A stretch of DNA of 64,000 bases from Choristoneura fumiferana (GCF_025370935.1 NC_133482.1:3546911-3610910), one strand, 5' to 3'. Shown: positions 23,331-34,450, counted from the first letter of the stretch. Translations and numbers: made by a program. Notes: generated by a model from the sequence alone, not told the origin.

Positions 23331-24842
23331 TAATGTAGCCACCATAACATAATCGACAGAAATATTTCAAGTTCAAAAACATTTCAAAATTCTAAACACT
23401 TAACCCTACACGTTTATTTATGACACATTTTGCATGACGGATTATCCATCAAACCATCTGCTTTTGACTATAATGCACTACCAAATAATAAGGCGTGTTT
23501 ATAAAACTCTTTTCATTCAGCAAAGGGGTTCCATAGTAAAGTATAATAAAAGAACGTGCAGTCGACACATGTAACTTGATTCCGCAGCATGAAGCGTTAT
23601 ATACCATTGGGGATATTACACTATCTCTGTCCTTGATTTTGCAAAATATTTTCGTACAGTCAGAAGGTTTCTTTGCTGAATTGAATTTAGCTTTCAAATA
23701 TTAATAAACTGAATATTTATAATGAATACGATTGTTTTTTAGACAACTATACAGGAGTTATAATTTTGCATTTTGATATTAGAAAGCATTTCATAGACTG
23801 CAATAATTTCTGTCATATTATATTAGGTATCATTACTTTACTGGCAATTATGTTAAAATATATTTGTCAACATTTTTAATGCTCATCAAGTTTATGGCCT
23901 TAATTATATTCATAAAAATGAACTCCTTTAAAAAATATCTTACCTTTTATTGCATGAATACTTCTGTATCAGGAAAATCTAATTTATTATTTTTCATTGG
24001 TCACTCTCGTAAATTTCGTATTTATGCTGGAATCGAGCAGACTTTTTATATTTACTCTAGTGCATAAAGTAAATTCTTCGTCTAAGACCAAGACAAGAAT
24101 CAGGCGGCAACAGTCACAAACAAAAAAAAATGTTTTTGATTATTCATGTTGTAAATTAATAAATTAACAAAACTAGATAATACTGATAGTGATAATTTCA
24201 TATGTACATAGAACATTTTGTTGCTGTTTAATTTCCTCGCAATTAAAGTGAGAAGTAGAGTGTATAAATTGTTCATAAAACTCATTTTACCCTCGACTTT
24301 ACTATTAAACCTCGCCTACCGCTCGAGTGGATACATTTCTCGGTTAAAATGATGCATTTTGTGCACTTGTTGTACAATGTACCATTTATTAAATGCCTTT
24401 AAATAAGAAGCAGCCATTTTTTTGCATTCAGTACTTCATTTATCCCTCCTAAATATGATACCCACAGGAGTGGATTGCCAACAAAAGGCCATCCTGATTT
24501 TGTTTTGACTAAAATCGAAAAGGGAGAAGATCCTATTTCAGCGAACTTGTTTGCTATGATAAACATTTCTTTATAAATCATAAAACCGTTCATACTGCAG
24601 AAAAACCTGTATCTGTTTATTTATTATTTGTATTCACAAAAGTAGCTTATATATTTGCTTGTGAAATAACGTTTTTATTAGCTGGTAAAACTGTTTTAAT
24701 TTATTTTTAGAAATATGTATTTCAAAGGGAATCTAAGCTTTCAGAGCTCCATTAGCATCTTCTTGTAAATATAAAATATAATATTTAACAGATGCCTACT
24801 TTTCAAAACGAGATAAACCATTTTTTGCGAACTATTTAGCTA
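23331..24842. other. No gene recognised
   Basis: Unassigned AT-rich DNA. Frames at 23449-23697, 23864-24067 and 24399-24593 show no motifs and are not called. Confidence 0.5.
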
Positions 24843-24920
24843 TCTGCCCCGGCCGGGATTCGAAACCGGGACCTTAAGCTTCGTAGTCAGATTCTCGAAC
24901 CACTTGGCCATCCGGTCATC
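24843..24920 (-). mobile_element. SINE-B tRNA-like head, truncated
   Basis: On the minus strand GACCGGATGGCCAAGTGG, then GACTACGAAGCTTAAGGTCC, then the B box GGTTTCGAATCCC-like block. It matches the head of the SINE at 14974-15237. The body is missing, and sequence past 24843 is unrelated. Confidence 0.65.
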
Positions 24921-26244
24921 GACTATGTATTTGTAACAATATTTGTGTTTGTGTAGTTGTGAAAAAATGTATGTATGTATTTATACAAAAGAAAAAAACA
25001 AAAGACAATTGACAAACTTTGAGATACTTGTACAAAGGCGAACTTATCCCTTTAAGGGATCTCTACCGTCAACCTTTGAGTACATGAGAGGAGTAACCAG
25101 TTAAGGTCCGACAGAGAGTGAGTTTAAGAGTCAAAAATAGTGGAAGCTACTGTACAGTCTCTTAAACAATATAATACATAAACCGTATGTTTTTTCTTTC
25201 TTTATTTCTTTAAATTCTGTTTTAATGGGGCCGCTAGGTTATAATGGATTAACATCAAATCTTATGACATCTAAGATAAAAATGGTGTACCTAAATAATA
25301 GTAGAAATAGAAAAAAAAACATCGTTCCGGTGTCCAAATCGACCGTTTGCGGTTGGTTACCTTTACGCAACAAATCTGCTATTGTATCCTCACAATACTC
25401 CGGAAGTATATCAAAGGTTGGATTTAGAAAAATTCGCACACAAATGACAACAAATAGATACTGTCTGTCTTTGCATTGATGCTTCGGGTCGTAAATGGGC
25501 CGCAACACGGTATTTTTTGCGTTTCCTTGCATTGAATGATCCGTCAAATTTTTTTTCAGTATAAAAATGTTTCTTGGGAGAATTAAGAGTCTTAATACGA
25601 TTTTTTAGTAACTGCTTAAGATCTTTAGTATTTTATTTAATACTGTTTTCATACACAATGGCAATTGCTGAAGTTTATATTTCATCTCTTAATTTTTTGC
25701 AGATCACCAGTTAAAATTATGTATTTTCATTTTATTATCATTTTACACGATAAAAGTGATCTTTTGGATATTTATATTCTAAATGATAATTATTGCATAG
25801 ACTTGACCCATAATTTTCAATTTACTCAGAACCATTGCAATACGAGAACCACCTGCTCAAGTACATACTTAAAATAACTAGTATCTATTTAAGTATAATT
25901 TATGATCTGCGGTACCTTTTTGGGCTCAAGTGGCTTAACATACGGTTTAATGCTCCCCGTCTTGTTAGTGAAGATATGAGTGGACTTATGGTTATTTTAC
26001 TTCTCCCTTTAATCAGCTTTTCATCTTTTAGAAATTATAAATATGTGAGTTATTGGTGAAATATGGTAGAAATTGAATAAGAATTAATTGTCTTTCATTC
26101 CAATACCTAAGACATTATTATTATGAAAATTAAAAAAATACGTACTTTGTGCTCTGAACATAAAGACTATTACGTACTTCAAAGAGATTGCGGTAGTGTA
26201 ATTGGTCACTATTACTGTCAATTTGGGGTCCGGAAAATAAGGTA
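24921..26244. other. No gene recognised
   Basis: A short ATGT run is at 24968-24980. The minus-strand frame at 25239-25547 (102 codons) has a hydrophobic F/L-rich C-terminal third and no recognisable domain. I do not call it a gene. Confidence 0.45.
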
Positions 26245-26345
26245 CGACGAGCGAAGCGAGGAGGAGTAACGTGTTAGTTACAATTGCGAAGAAAACGCGC
26301 GAGCCGAGCGAGTGGAGCGAGCTCGCGGTGACAGCGGCTGGTGAA
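26245..26345 (+). repeat. GAGCGAAGCGAGGAG-rich block
   Basis: GC-rich for this window, with GACGAGCGAAGCGAGGAG and GAGCCGAGCGAGTGGAGCGA. In style it resembles the repeats at 1777 and 20763, but the order of units differs. It is non-coding and of uncertain relation to them. Confidence 0.4.
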
Positions 26346-28128
26346 GCGCCAGGGATTAATTAAGTTAGGAAATAATTTGGCCCCTACCAGTGCTGGTAAT
26401 GTAAGATGTTTAATGTATGTGATAGGTACATTTTGAACACATTTTATGAAATAATATTTTAATCATCGGTACCTTAACTGTTTCCATATTAAAATCAGAA
26501 AAACAAGTTGCTGCTTTAAATTTAACTAAATACCTACTCGGATTTTTTTGATTAAGTACGTTGTTAGATACGTGTATGTTGTAGATATTTCATTTAATGT
26601 AGATCGTTTTTTTCTGATAATATTAAATGCAATGTTCTTCTTATAGTAATGAAGACGAGTCTAGCATATTAGTTACTAATCTTTTCTTTCTGTAAGTTCT
26701 ATAACAGTAGCTTCGCCCACACCCAGTGGCATTGTAACTTAAATGTCAAAAAGAAACCCATCACCATTGTCACAGGCTTTCCTAATAATGGAATCGACTC
26801 ACAAAACTCTGGCGACACTCGATTCAAATCACGCGGAAACTGACAAACGTCCAGGATAATATTTTATTCGATATATCTATCCCATTTAACATAAGAACGT
26901 CTTAAGTCACTTTACGACTGTATACTTTTACTACATTTTGATAGTTTGCCATAACCGAAGCAAATTGCTCGGGCGGATCGGGTGTGTCACATTTTTTTTC
27001 TTTATTCAGTCCCTACTCAGCTTGTTGACATTTTGATGCATGATCGGTTCCTGGGCTACAAACGATTGTATGACATATAAGATTGGACTGGGCTATCAAA
27101 TATTTGCTTGCATCCTGTTTAAGTTGTATACGGTGTCTTTTAGATAAGACGGGTTTTATTTATAATCCCCAATACGTTTCTGTTGTAAGAGTAAGAATAG
27201 ATCTACATTTATGCTATTCTATTTTTAAATCTAGACGACAAAATTTTTTTTTTCGGACGGGACGGACTGTTGCTGTTAGGCTCAGACGGGTTTTACAGCT
27301 TACCGGAGAAAGGTCGAGCAACTAGATGGGCTGCTCAGCAAGTGGGTGGTTTTAACTTAGCATGCCAAAGCTTAGCGCTACTAAACTAAGTTAAATAAAC
27401 TAAGTTAACCAAATGTTAGCGACATCTATCCTTCTGCCAGCGCCATCTAGTGGCAAATTGTGGTACTATTTGCCGCACGTAGCCGTTTGGAACGTAAACA
27501 GCCCTTCTACATCAAAGCTTACAGTCTTCCTCACAATTGCTAAGTCTTCAGAATTCAAAAATATGCTGCCTCACAATAGCTAGTATGCACCAAATAAGAC
27601 GCTTACCAAAAATATTTGAAACATTCTCCATGAACACTTGTCCAAAACACACTGTCGGTTCGTAGCACCGCATACCGTGGGTATGACGAAACAAAGTTAA
27701 TTCTACCGCTGGTCGGTACCGACTATAATTATTGTATCGCATCTCAAGTCAAACAAGTAGTCAGTGAATTCCAAAGCTTACCAGCTTTAGGGTCGTCCTA
27801 AAGTTCACCATCGTAGAGTAGCAATAATAACAAAAAAAAAAAATACCTTCTAGTGGAATCATTATCGTAACTCGCAAGTCTATTCGAAAATTTAGTTTAG
27901 GTTGTAATTATCTACTTACCTGTTTTTGAAAAAAAATAATTAAAAAAATTGCCACAACCCGGTTTGTCAAACAATAAAAATATACTTATGTTAAAAAATA
28001 CAAAACTGCTCACATAATCCCATTGTTATTACCAGTTATTACAAAAACTTAAATTGAGCTAAAGCAATGGTCCAGAAACGTAGCGACGCAAATGTTTGAC
28101 GTAATTAACAATACTTAAAAAAAAAATA
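26346..28128. other. No gene recognised
   Basis: The motif CAGCGCCATCTAGTGG, frequent in lepidopteran repeats, is at about 27439-27454. A short direct repeat AAACTAAGTTAA occurs twice near 27383-27410. No coding region was recognised. Confidence 0.5.
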
Positions 28129-28298
28129 CACTCAAATCTTAAAATATTTTAACGGTTTACTAATTTTATAGATAACAAAAGTAAACCGCAAAACAAAGTC
28201 GAATCCAGAACTGACCGTCATTTTAGTTCTCGAATGGAATCAGTGTTTGAACTTAGTCGAATATGTTTCGATTCAATATTTGTTCAACAGCCATTTTG
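28129..28298 (+). repeat. 170-bp direct repeat, copy 1
   Basis: Matches 29432-29602 in the same orientation. The last ~98 bases (28201-28298) are identical, while the first ~72 carry several substitutions and an indel. The copies are 1304 bp apart. There is no TG...CA structure at the ends, so LTRs are not supported. One frame is open for about 50 codons, but the other copy shifts frame. Confidence 0.75.
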
Positions 28299-28809
28299 GT
28301 CATAAACCGAAGTACAAATGCCAGTTTTCGCAGTGAAACTGTTTAAAAAAATACTACAAGAAATAAGAAGGACACTGGATCACATACCATCAGTAAATAT
28401 CGTATAATTTCGAAATTACAAAATAAAATAACATGAACCCTAAACGCCATTCTGTGTTGCCGGTACACAAGAATCAAATTCCCGTGGTTGAGATTTTAAT
28501 AATTGAATTTTATTGTTATCATCATTAAATGATGATAAATTTTAATAACTTATTTTATTTAAGTATCTAACGTAATTATTATATATACATAACCTAGTTC
28601 TATATTATTTAATGTTTACTTTGTGATATTATACACTGAAGGTGTATAAATTTTACCCGACACTATTTAATTGAGGGATGAATGTGTCTTAAAATTAAAA
28701 ATGTTTTTCGTCTTCCCAGTCAAAAGCCCGATCAGCTGATTTACTTAGGTATTACGGAAACGAAAAAATTTTTTTTCGTATTTCTACCCATTTTCCTGAA
28801 ATGTTAACT

Positions 28810-28892
28810 TTTTACCCGACTGCCCGAAGGAGGGTTATGTTTTTCAAGCGTATGTATGTAAGTATGTATGTATCATGTACTATGTATGTATA
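28810..28892 (-). mobile_element. Terminal fragment of a (CATA)n-tailed element
   Basis: TTTTTACCCGACTGCCCGAA then GGAGGGTTATGTTTTTCAAG followed by ATGT repeats is the reverse complement of the end of the element at 38236-38860. The rest of the element is missing. Confidence 0.6.
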
Positions 28893-29431
28893 TTTTGTAA
28901 AACAATTATTCGTATTTTAGTCTTAATTAACCTGTACATTATATTAGGTTTAACTATAGTGCAACGTGTTAAGTACGCAAAACTTCTTAGTTGGTGACTC
29001 AGTCCATGAATTTTCAGTAATAATTTGTAAATATTGAATGTCCTTAAATATTTAATTAAAAGTGAGGCCTGATCATTGATATACCTACATCATACCTACC
29101 ATTTTTTTAAAGAAGAAACCTACGCCTAACCTATACACAAACACATTAATACATTCACTCTTGATTACTTCTTAATTTCTAAGTATTTCCCAAGATACAT
29201 TTTGTAACCAGTAACTTAATAGACCACAGAATAATTTATTTTCCCAATAATTCGGGTAACAGTGGAGCAGCTGGCAACACAATTCGTCACGCACACTAGC
29301 ATCCTTGCAAATTGTCATACACCGTTCTAACGCACACTACAATATTGAGTTGCCGCATTCACGAACGTTTTCTTTTTAGTACGCGCGGTATCTAGTCGAG
29401 CGAGCGCGCGAGACCAATCATTCATCTAAGA

Positions 29432-29602
29432 CACTAAAATCTTAAAAATTTTTACCGTCTTACTAATTTCTATAGATAACAAAAGTACACCGAAAAACAA
29501 AGTCGAATCCAGAACTGACCGTCATTTTAGTTCTCGAATGGAATCAGTGTTTGAACTTAGTCGAATATGTTTCGATTCAATATTTGTTCAACAGCCATTT
29601 TG
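29432..29602 (+). repeat. 170-bp direct repeat, copy 2
   Basis: Second copy of 28129-28298. The identity ends sharply after CAACAGCCATTTTG in both. The 1.13 kb between the copies shows no coding region and no second shared feature. Confidence 0.75.
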
Positions 29603-29870
29603 AAGGCTGATCAAATAAAGTTGTGACATTATTGCTTGGTGTACTTGGAACTTGGAACGGTTTCTGGAACATGCTATAGAATTATTTCAATTCTTAGGAG
29701 CGCATTATAAAAAAAGAAATATAGTTGTTTTTATTCCAACATTGCTGTAGGTTCCAGTATTTGAAGAAGTCAACAAACGTTATAGTTATAGATAATATAT
29801 TTATTTTTTGTTGTCTATTTGTCTATTTATATTTCTTGTATATTTGTATTGTATGTATGTTTACTTTTAT

Positions 29871-30139
29871 TAAATATAATGACCCGTATAACTCACGTCT
29901 TAAATCGAGTTTAGCTCGACATGTTTCGGGCTAATCCGTAGCCCTTCGTCTTCGGAGCAACGCGACTCAGCGGCTGCTGCAACACGCGCACTGCGACTAC
30001 CCGACGAAACTGACACCGGCACACAACTACCCGCGTTTTCATCATCATTACAACTGTCAAATGTCTGTCGATTTAAGACGTGAGTTATCCGGGTCATTAT
30101 ATTTAATATGAGTGAATCTAACGGTAGTTTCATGTTCAA
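29871..30139 (+). mobile_element. Penelope-like element remnant A, fold-back, 15-bp TSD
   Basis: Perfect 15-bp duplications TATGTTTACTTTTAT (29856-29870 and 30140-30154) flank it. Its right end TCATGTTCAA is shared with remnants at 34261 and 35526. Its left part is an inverted copy of the terminal region: 29869-29908 pairs with 30068-30107 with one mismatch. The minus strand of the left part continues the terminal coding/hammerhead-like region seen in remnant B. No intact coding remains. Confidence 0.75.
29913..29958 (-). ncRNA. Hammerhead-like ribozyme motif in PLE remnant A
   Basis: Reading the minus strand: GCTC, then CGAAGACGAA, then a perfect stem GGGCTA-CGGAT-TAGCCC, then GAAAC-AT-GTC, then GAGC. 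GCTC/GAGC can form stem I, GGGCTA/TAGCCC stem II, and AC/GT a minimal stem III before the GTC cleavage triplet. The 5' core is not canonical (CCGAAGA for CUGANGA, with four extra bases before stem II), so activity is doubtful. Confidence 0.35.
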
Positions 30140-30154
30140 TATGTTTACTTTTAT

Positions 30155-30649
30155 GTATTTTACCACCTACTACCATCTATTTCTCACTACTTTCTATTGT
30201 AAAAGTTACGTGGAAGAGATCATTGAAGCGGTATGGCTGCTTATTACTTCCCTTGATTTCTTTTCTCTTAGTAGCGTGTTGTAGATTTTGTCTTACCTTT
30301 GTTTTCTGTTTTCAGTACCGTAGAGTGGTACTGTATTGTTTTGTATTAAAAAGTTAATTATATTCATACATTCTACATTGTATATTGATTTGACCCTGCA
30401 ATTCTTACGAATTGCACTTAACTCCTTTTCTCGTTATTTCATTTTCTAAAATTTCATTTAATACAAGCTTAATCAGATCACAAATTTTCTCCAAGGCACT
30501 GGAAGATAAGGTTGTGATACAATCCCGATACAATCTACTTACTGCTTTATTTGGTTAAGTAATAAAACTAGAAACGTGCAATTTCCTGCATTAGTATGCA
30601 ATTAATGGAGTTTAGTAGAGATAATCTCGGAGATATGCCATCATCCCAC
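30155..30649. other. No feature recognised
   Basis: Unassigned sequence; the frame at 30112-30357 is hydrophobic and chance-like. Confidence 0.45.
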
Positions 30650-30869
30650 TATATAATATTATAAATGCGAAAGTTTGTAAGTCTGTTTGTTTGTTTGTTA
30701 CTCCATTACGTCAAAACCGCTGAACCGATTTAGATGAAATTCGGTACACAGATAGTTTGAGTAATGGGGAAGGATATAGAATAGTTTTTACCCCGGGAAA
30801 TTATATAGTTTCCGCGGGATAGGGATAAACGAATTCTACGCGGACGAAGTCGCGGGTAACAGGCTAGTA
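30650..30869 (-). mobile_element. RTE-type retroposon tail
   Basis: Reverse orientation: starts on the minus strand at CTAGCCTGTTACCCGCGACT, contains TAGAATTCGTTTATCCCTAT and CCCGCGGAAACTATA, and ends CGCATTTATAATATTATATA. It belongs to the same broad family as 4556 and 9360. It is closest to the type inside the palindrome at 61635-62135 (GAATTCGTTTATC block). Confidence 0.7.
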
Positions 30870-32030
30870 TGCCATAAATGTTTATTTAAAAAAATGAGAT
30901 TTCACGGCCTGCATTATAATGTTCGTCTTCGTCTGTTATTTACTTGTTTTGATTTTCTTATATTGTTATATTAGTTAATAGACATTATGGCACAGTCTTA
31001 TCGGTATTTAACCTAAACACTAAATATTTTCTTGCGTTGCTGCCTTCGTTTACTTCTAAACGAACATTTAAACGTTCCCAAGTTTCTACTCGAGTTCAAT
31101 TAACTAACATTTTGCGTAGGTAGCTCAAGCTTTGAAGCTCTCACTAAACACAATCTTTGTAAAGCTTCAAGTATTCAAGAATAAAGATGGTCTTATGTTT
31201 TGTTCTCGTAATCATTTACGCTACCGCTCATACGTTTTGCTAAAAAATATAATAATGAAAAACGTCCTAGTTTCTTAAAGTAGGGAGGTATAGCCCACTT
31301 TACCTGTAAAAATGAAAGAAACAACATTTAAAACCCTTATTGTATATACATTTCGTTACATTTTCATGGAACGTTTAATTTTATAATAATGCTTCTTTGT
31401 CTCTTATATTTTGTGAAATGTCACGACTCTCAATATAACCTACTGTCAGCTTTGACAGCTAGATTAGATACTCGTACGTCAAAATAGCGGTAAATATAAA
31501 CCATAATAAGAAATGTTCTGACGCTGTCTAAAATTAATTTTGATTCGCGCTGTCATCGTAATGGTGGCATTACCCCTCATATTTCGTTTTCTAGATTTTT
31601 TTTACCGTACAACGGCAAAACCTAAACCATAGTACTGTAATGACATGCAATAAATAATTTGAATTTGAACCTACTCGTAACGAGACACTTGCAAAATTGT
31701 CCTCCGACGGACAGAGCCATATTTAAAAGAAAACAACAAGAAATGTGGCGACAGGTACCAAGGTACTAATAATATGAGTGTGGCTTAAGTCTAATTTAGA
31801 ACGATTCGTCAAATTCCGACTTTGAAAGTCACGACTATGTGGTTACAATATTTGTTACTATGAAATAGCATTTACAATAATATAAAGGTGTCATTGGCTT
31901 CATTTTATTGCTCTGTAATAGCTCTTGATTGCAAAGCTGGATAGATTTACTGCTAGTTTTAGCTTTTAAATCACCAAGATTGTAACTCAATAATTACTCA
32001 ACAATACTTATTGGTTCTAGCTACTCAAAT
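30870..32030. other. Mostly unassigned; LINE-like tail at 31634-31668
   Basis: TACTGTAATGACATGCAATA then AATAATTTGAATTTGAA near 31634-31670 resembles a common LINE 3' end with a polyadenylation signal. The rest holds nothing I can name. Confidence 0.4.
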
Positions 32031-32441
32031 TAAGAGCGTTTATACCTGCTCAGCTGGCAACGTTGTAATTTCGTAAGTTTTTCTCGATTATTCCATAAAA
32101 ATTGAATGGAAATTAAAAATGTGATCTAATAGAACTGTTCTTAATATATAAGACAAGTTAATGTGCCTACTGCAATAATCATTCGTGAGAGACTTTTATA
32201 TCCTTTAAAAACGAATAAATGTTAATTTAAGGTTTTTAAAGAAATAAAAGTGTATCACGCATAATTATTGCAGTAGATACCTTAACTTATACTTATATTA
32301 AGAACAGTTCTAACAGACCACATTTTTAACTTTCATTCAATTTTTATAAATGACTATTATTTATTGAATAATAAGTAGTAATAATCGAGATAAACTAACA
32401 AAAATGCAACGTTGCCAGCTCAGCAGGTATAAACGCTCTTA
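32031..32441. mobile_element. Long-TIR non-autonomous DNA transposon at a TTAA site
   Basis: The ends GAGCGTTTATACCTGCTCAG and its reverse complement near 32420-32440 start arms that pair, with decreasing identity, across nearly the whole 411 bp. Examples are CTGTTCTTAATATA with ATATTAAGAACAG, and CTACTGCAATAATCAT with ATAATTATTGCAGTAG. Both ends abut TTAA. That fits a piggyBac-like TTAA duplication, or a TAA duplication of another superfamily. There is no coding capacity. Confidence 0.75.
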
Positions 32442-32925
32442 AATTAAGGTCAGTTAAATTTGATTTTAAAACGTTGCAGGACCATTGATTGGGAAGAAAA
32501 GTTATAAGCTATTGTACAGATGGATGCATAATGAAGACTTCTTATACACCAGCATTCTGTTTCCGGTTGGTCACTAAAAGGCTTGCATATAAATTGAACA
32601 GTTACTCAACTCCTCGGTAGTCGAACCACTATTTCCACTGTGCTTAATGAAGACATACTATAAGCACCACTTAATTGCTATGCAAAATGTGTTTCAGTAC
32701 TATAATTGAGCTAGAGCATAAAATATATCGGCTTGAATGTGAGACAGGTTCATTAGTTGATCAAGCTTTAGCGTAATGTTACCTGGATGGTGTTATACAA
32801 ATAAGTCAACATAAACATTTTTACAACGTTTAATAAAATATCTGTTGCTCGTTATATGGTTTGCGTAGAATTACTTTATAGCCATCCTACAAGAAGAACT
32901 CTGCAATTTTGCGGGATAAAAAGTA
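32442..32925. other. No gene; RTE-tail scrap at its right edge
   Basis: Unassigned DNA until TTGCGGGATAAAAAGTA (about 32910-32927), a scrap of the RTE-type repeat into which the next TIR element inserted. Confidence 0.4.
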
Positions 32926-33237
32926 TACCGGGTGTGGCCTGTAATAGGAGCAAAAAATTAAAACATAGATCGTCCTCGTCAATCTGAACAACATTAGTTC
33001 AGCGACTTTTAAAAATAATGGAGTCTTTGAATTTACCTTTTTTCATACAAATTAAATACTGCTATCAATGTACGCCATCCTAGAACACAACTTCTTCAAC
33101 TCTTCGAATAAACTTAAAAGTGTAATAAAAAATAAATAAAATAATTATTTTTAAAAGTCGCTGTACTAATGCTGTTCAGTTTGACGAGTATGATCTATGT
33201 TTTAATTGTTTGCTCATATTACAGGTTACACCCGGTA
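32926..33237 (+). mobile_element. TIR element (CCGGGTGTGGCCTGTA), intact 310-bp copy
   Basis: Ends TACCGGGTGTGGCCTGTAAT and ATTACAGGTTACACCCGGTA are inverted repeats flanked by TA on both sides. The interior CTTTTAAAAATAA...TTATTTTTAAAAG is also inverted. It matches 5262-5701 without the nested insertion there. It is non-coding, and a TA target duplication would suit a mariner-like MITE. Confidence 0.75.
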
Positions 33238-33435
33238 TAAAATGCTGTAGGTATTAATCCAGTAATCCATAAAGTATGTGTTCCGTTCAACAGTTATACA
33301 TAATAAACTTACGGGTAGACAACATACTCACAATCTTACTCATTAATTAGAATATCTCATGCACATACCAGCAATTTGAATGAATCTGTTACTCTATGCC
33401 AAAACGCATCACAAGCACTCTCTTCTTGTTTTGTT

Positions 33436-33490
33436 GTTTTCTTTTTATATTATTTTTGTATTTTATGTACAATAAAGTATTTACATACAT
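33436..33490 (+). repeat. LINE-type tail with (CATA)n
   Basis: TTATTTTTGTATTTTATGTA then CAATAAAGTATTTACATACA. It has the same end type as 10700, 37590 and 60430, with a different microsatellite. Confidence 0.45.
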
Positions 33491-33556
33491 ACACACTACT
33501 TGCCGACAGGTCCTATACTACTTGCCGTCCCACCTGACGTTTATATTATTTATAAC

Positions 33557-33612
33557 GAGAGTGAGAGGGACGGTACGATACGAACTTCGATTTTTGAATT
33601 TTGTAGTAGCCC
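33557..33612 (+). mobile_element. Half of a GAGGGACGGTACGATACGAA MITE
   Basis: GAGAGTGAGAGGGACGGTAC then GATACGAACTTCGATTTTTG equals the right TIR of the element at 63423-63541. The left half is not recognisable upstream. Confidence 0.55.
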
Positions 33613-33654
33613 CACCGATGTATTAAACTGTTTAATACATCAGTGAGTAGCCCC
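33605..33654. repeat. 25-bp perfect palindrome between 9-bp direct repeats
   Basis: AGTAGCCCC occurs at 33605-33613 and 33646-33654. Between them 33617-33641 is a perfect palindrome with 12-bp arms (GATGTATTAAAC / GTTTAATACATC) and a one-base centre. The layout looks like a tiny inserted fold-back or a repair scar at the end of the MITE half. Confidence 0.55.
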
Positions 33655-34114
33655 CTAAGTTAGCGAGCAAGGTAAAAAAACAGAAAATAAATAGTAACTA
33701 AATTTTAATCTACTTTGAAAACATTCCGCATAAAACCATCCAACTGGTCTGATTTTGTATCGCAAGAAGTAATTATTAAACTCGGATCGCAGTTTCTTAG
33801 TACTACTAATTGATGTTTATTCGCGCCTTAATTATTAGATAACTTTCTAGTAACGTGGAATTTTGAGCGCTTAAGTGATGAGTGAGACTAAAGGTTTATA
33901 AATGTAGGAGCCATTAATGGTTGAAGTTCAATATTTAACAAGATTTTACTTTAAGGCTCAATTAGAGTGGATGCTAGGAAGAAAATTTGAGAACCGCATT
34001 CAACTAACGGATTCAAGTTGATAGTTCAAAAATAAAGGTCAAGCCATTTTTTTAATAAATTTTGTAGGTACATTGACATCTTCTTTTTGATCGGGGAAAA
34101 ACATAATGCTAATA

Positions 34115-34260
34115 GGTAGATACAATACAATGGTCGAGCTCGAGCCATATTGCGCAAACAACACATAATAACCGTTGTAGGGAAAAAGGTGTGCCGACTA
34201 CGTACCGGAAGACAAATCATTGGCAGGCCTTCCACAAGGTGGACTGACTACGTCGCGAGA
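34115..34260 (+). mobile_element. LINE RT C-terminal fragment, left of PLE insertion
   Basis: With a frame break the plus strand gives SHIAQTTHNNRCREKG, then a block resembling VLEWRPRTGRR at DNA level, then GRPSTRWTDYVAR. This continues at 34371 after a PLE insertion. Confidence 0.6.
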
Positions 34261-34370
34261 GTTAAATTAAAGTTAATCCGGATAACTCACGTCTTAAATC
34301 GAGTTTAGCTCCTAGACGATCGGATTAACTTTAATTATTTAGAAGTCTCACGATAGTTTCATGTTCAAAA
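34261..34370 (+). mobile_element. Penelope-like element remnant C, fold-back, 8-bp TSD
   Basis: Direct repeats TCGCGAGA (34253-34260 and 34371-34378) flank it. The left half is the inverted pLTR end (GGATAACTCACGTCTTAAAT...TTTAGCTC). After CTAGACGAT comes the sense terminal part ending TCTCACGATAGTTTCATGTT CAA. The segment ATTAAAGTTAATCCG / CGGATTAACTTTAAT pairs across the element. Only terminal sequence remains. Confidence 0.7.
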
Positions 34371-34450
34371 TCGCGAGATTTGCGGGCGACTGGTGGATGC
34401 AAGTGGCGAGTTGCCGATCATTGTGGTGGTCATCTTACCTTTGTTCAACC
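34371..34450 (+). mobile_element. LINE RT C-terminal fragment, right of PLE insertion
   Basis: Joined in order after removal of the PLE and one copy of its TSD, the frame reads ARFAGDWWMQVASCRSLWWS, the usual AG--WM--A--R--W block after GRP-TRWTDD. The similarity ends near 34440. Confidence 0.6.

Noticed and set aside
25239..25547. 102-codon minus-strand frame with ILPEYCEDTIADLLRKGN
   Set aside because: Locally protein-like but ends in a low-complexity F/L run; no family recognised and an opposite-strand frame overlaps it.
28129..29602. Pair of LTRs around a 1.1-kb internal region
   Set aside because: No TG/CA termini, primer-binding site, polypurine tract or coding sequence, and identity is uneven along the repeat.
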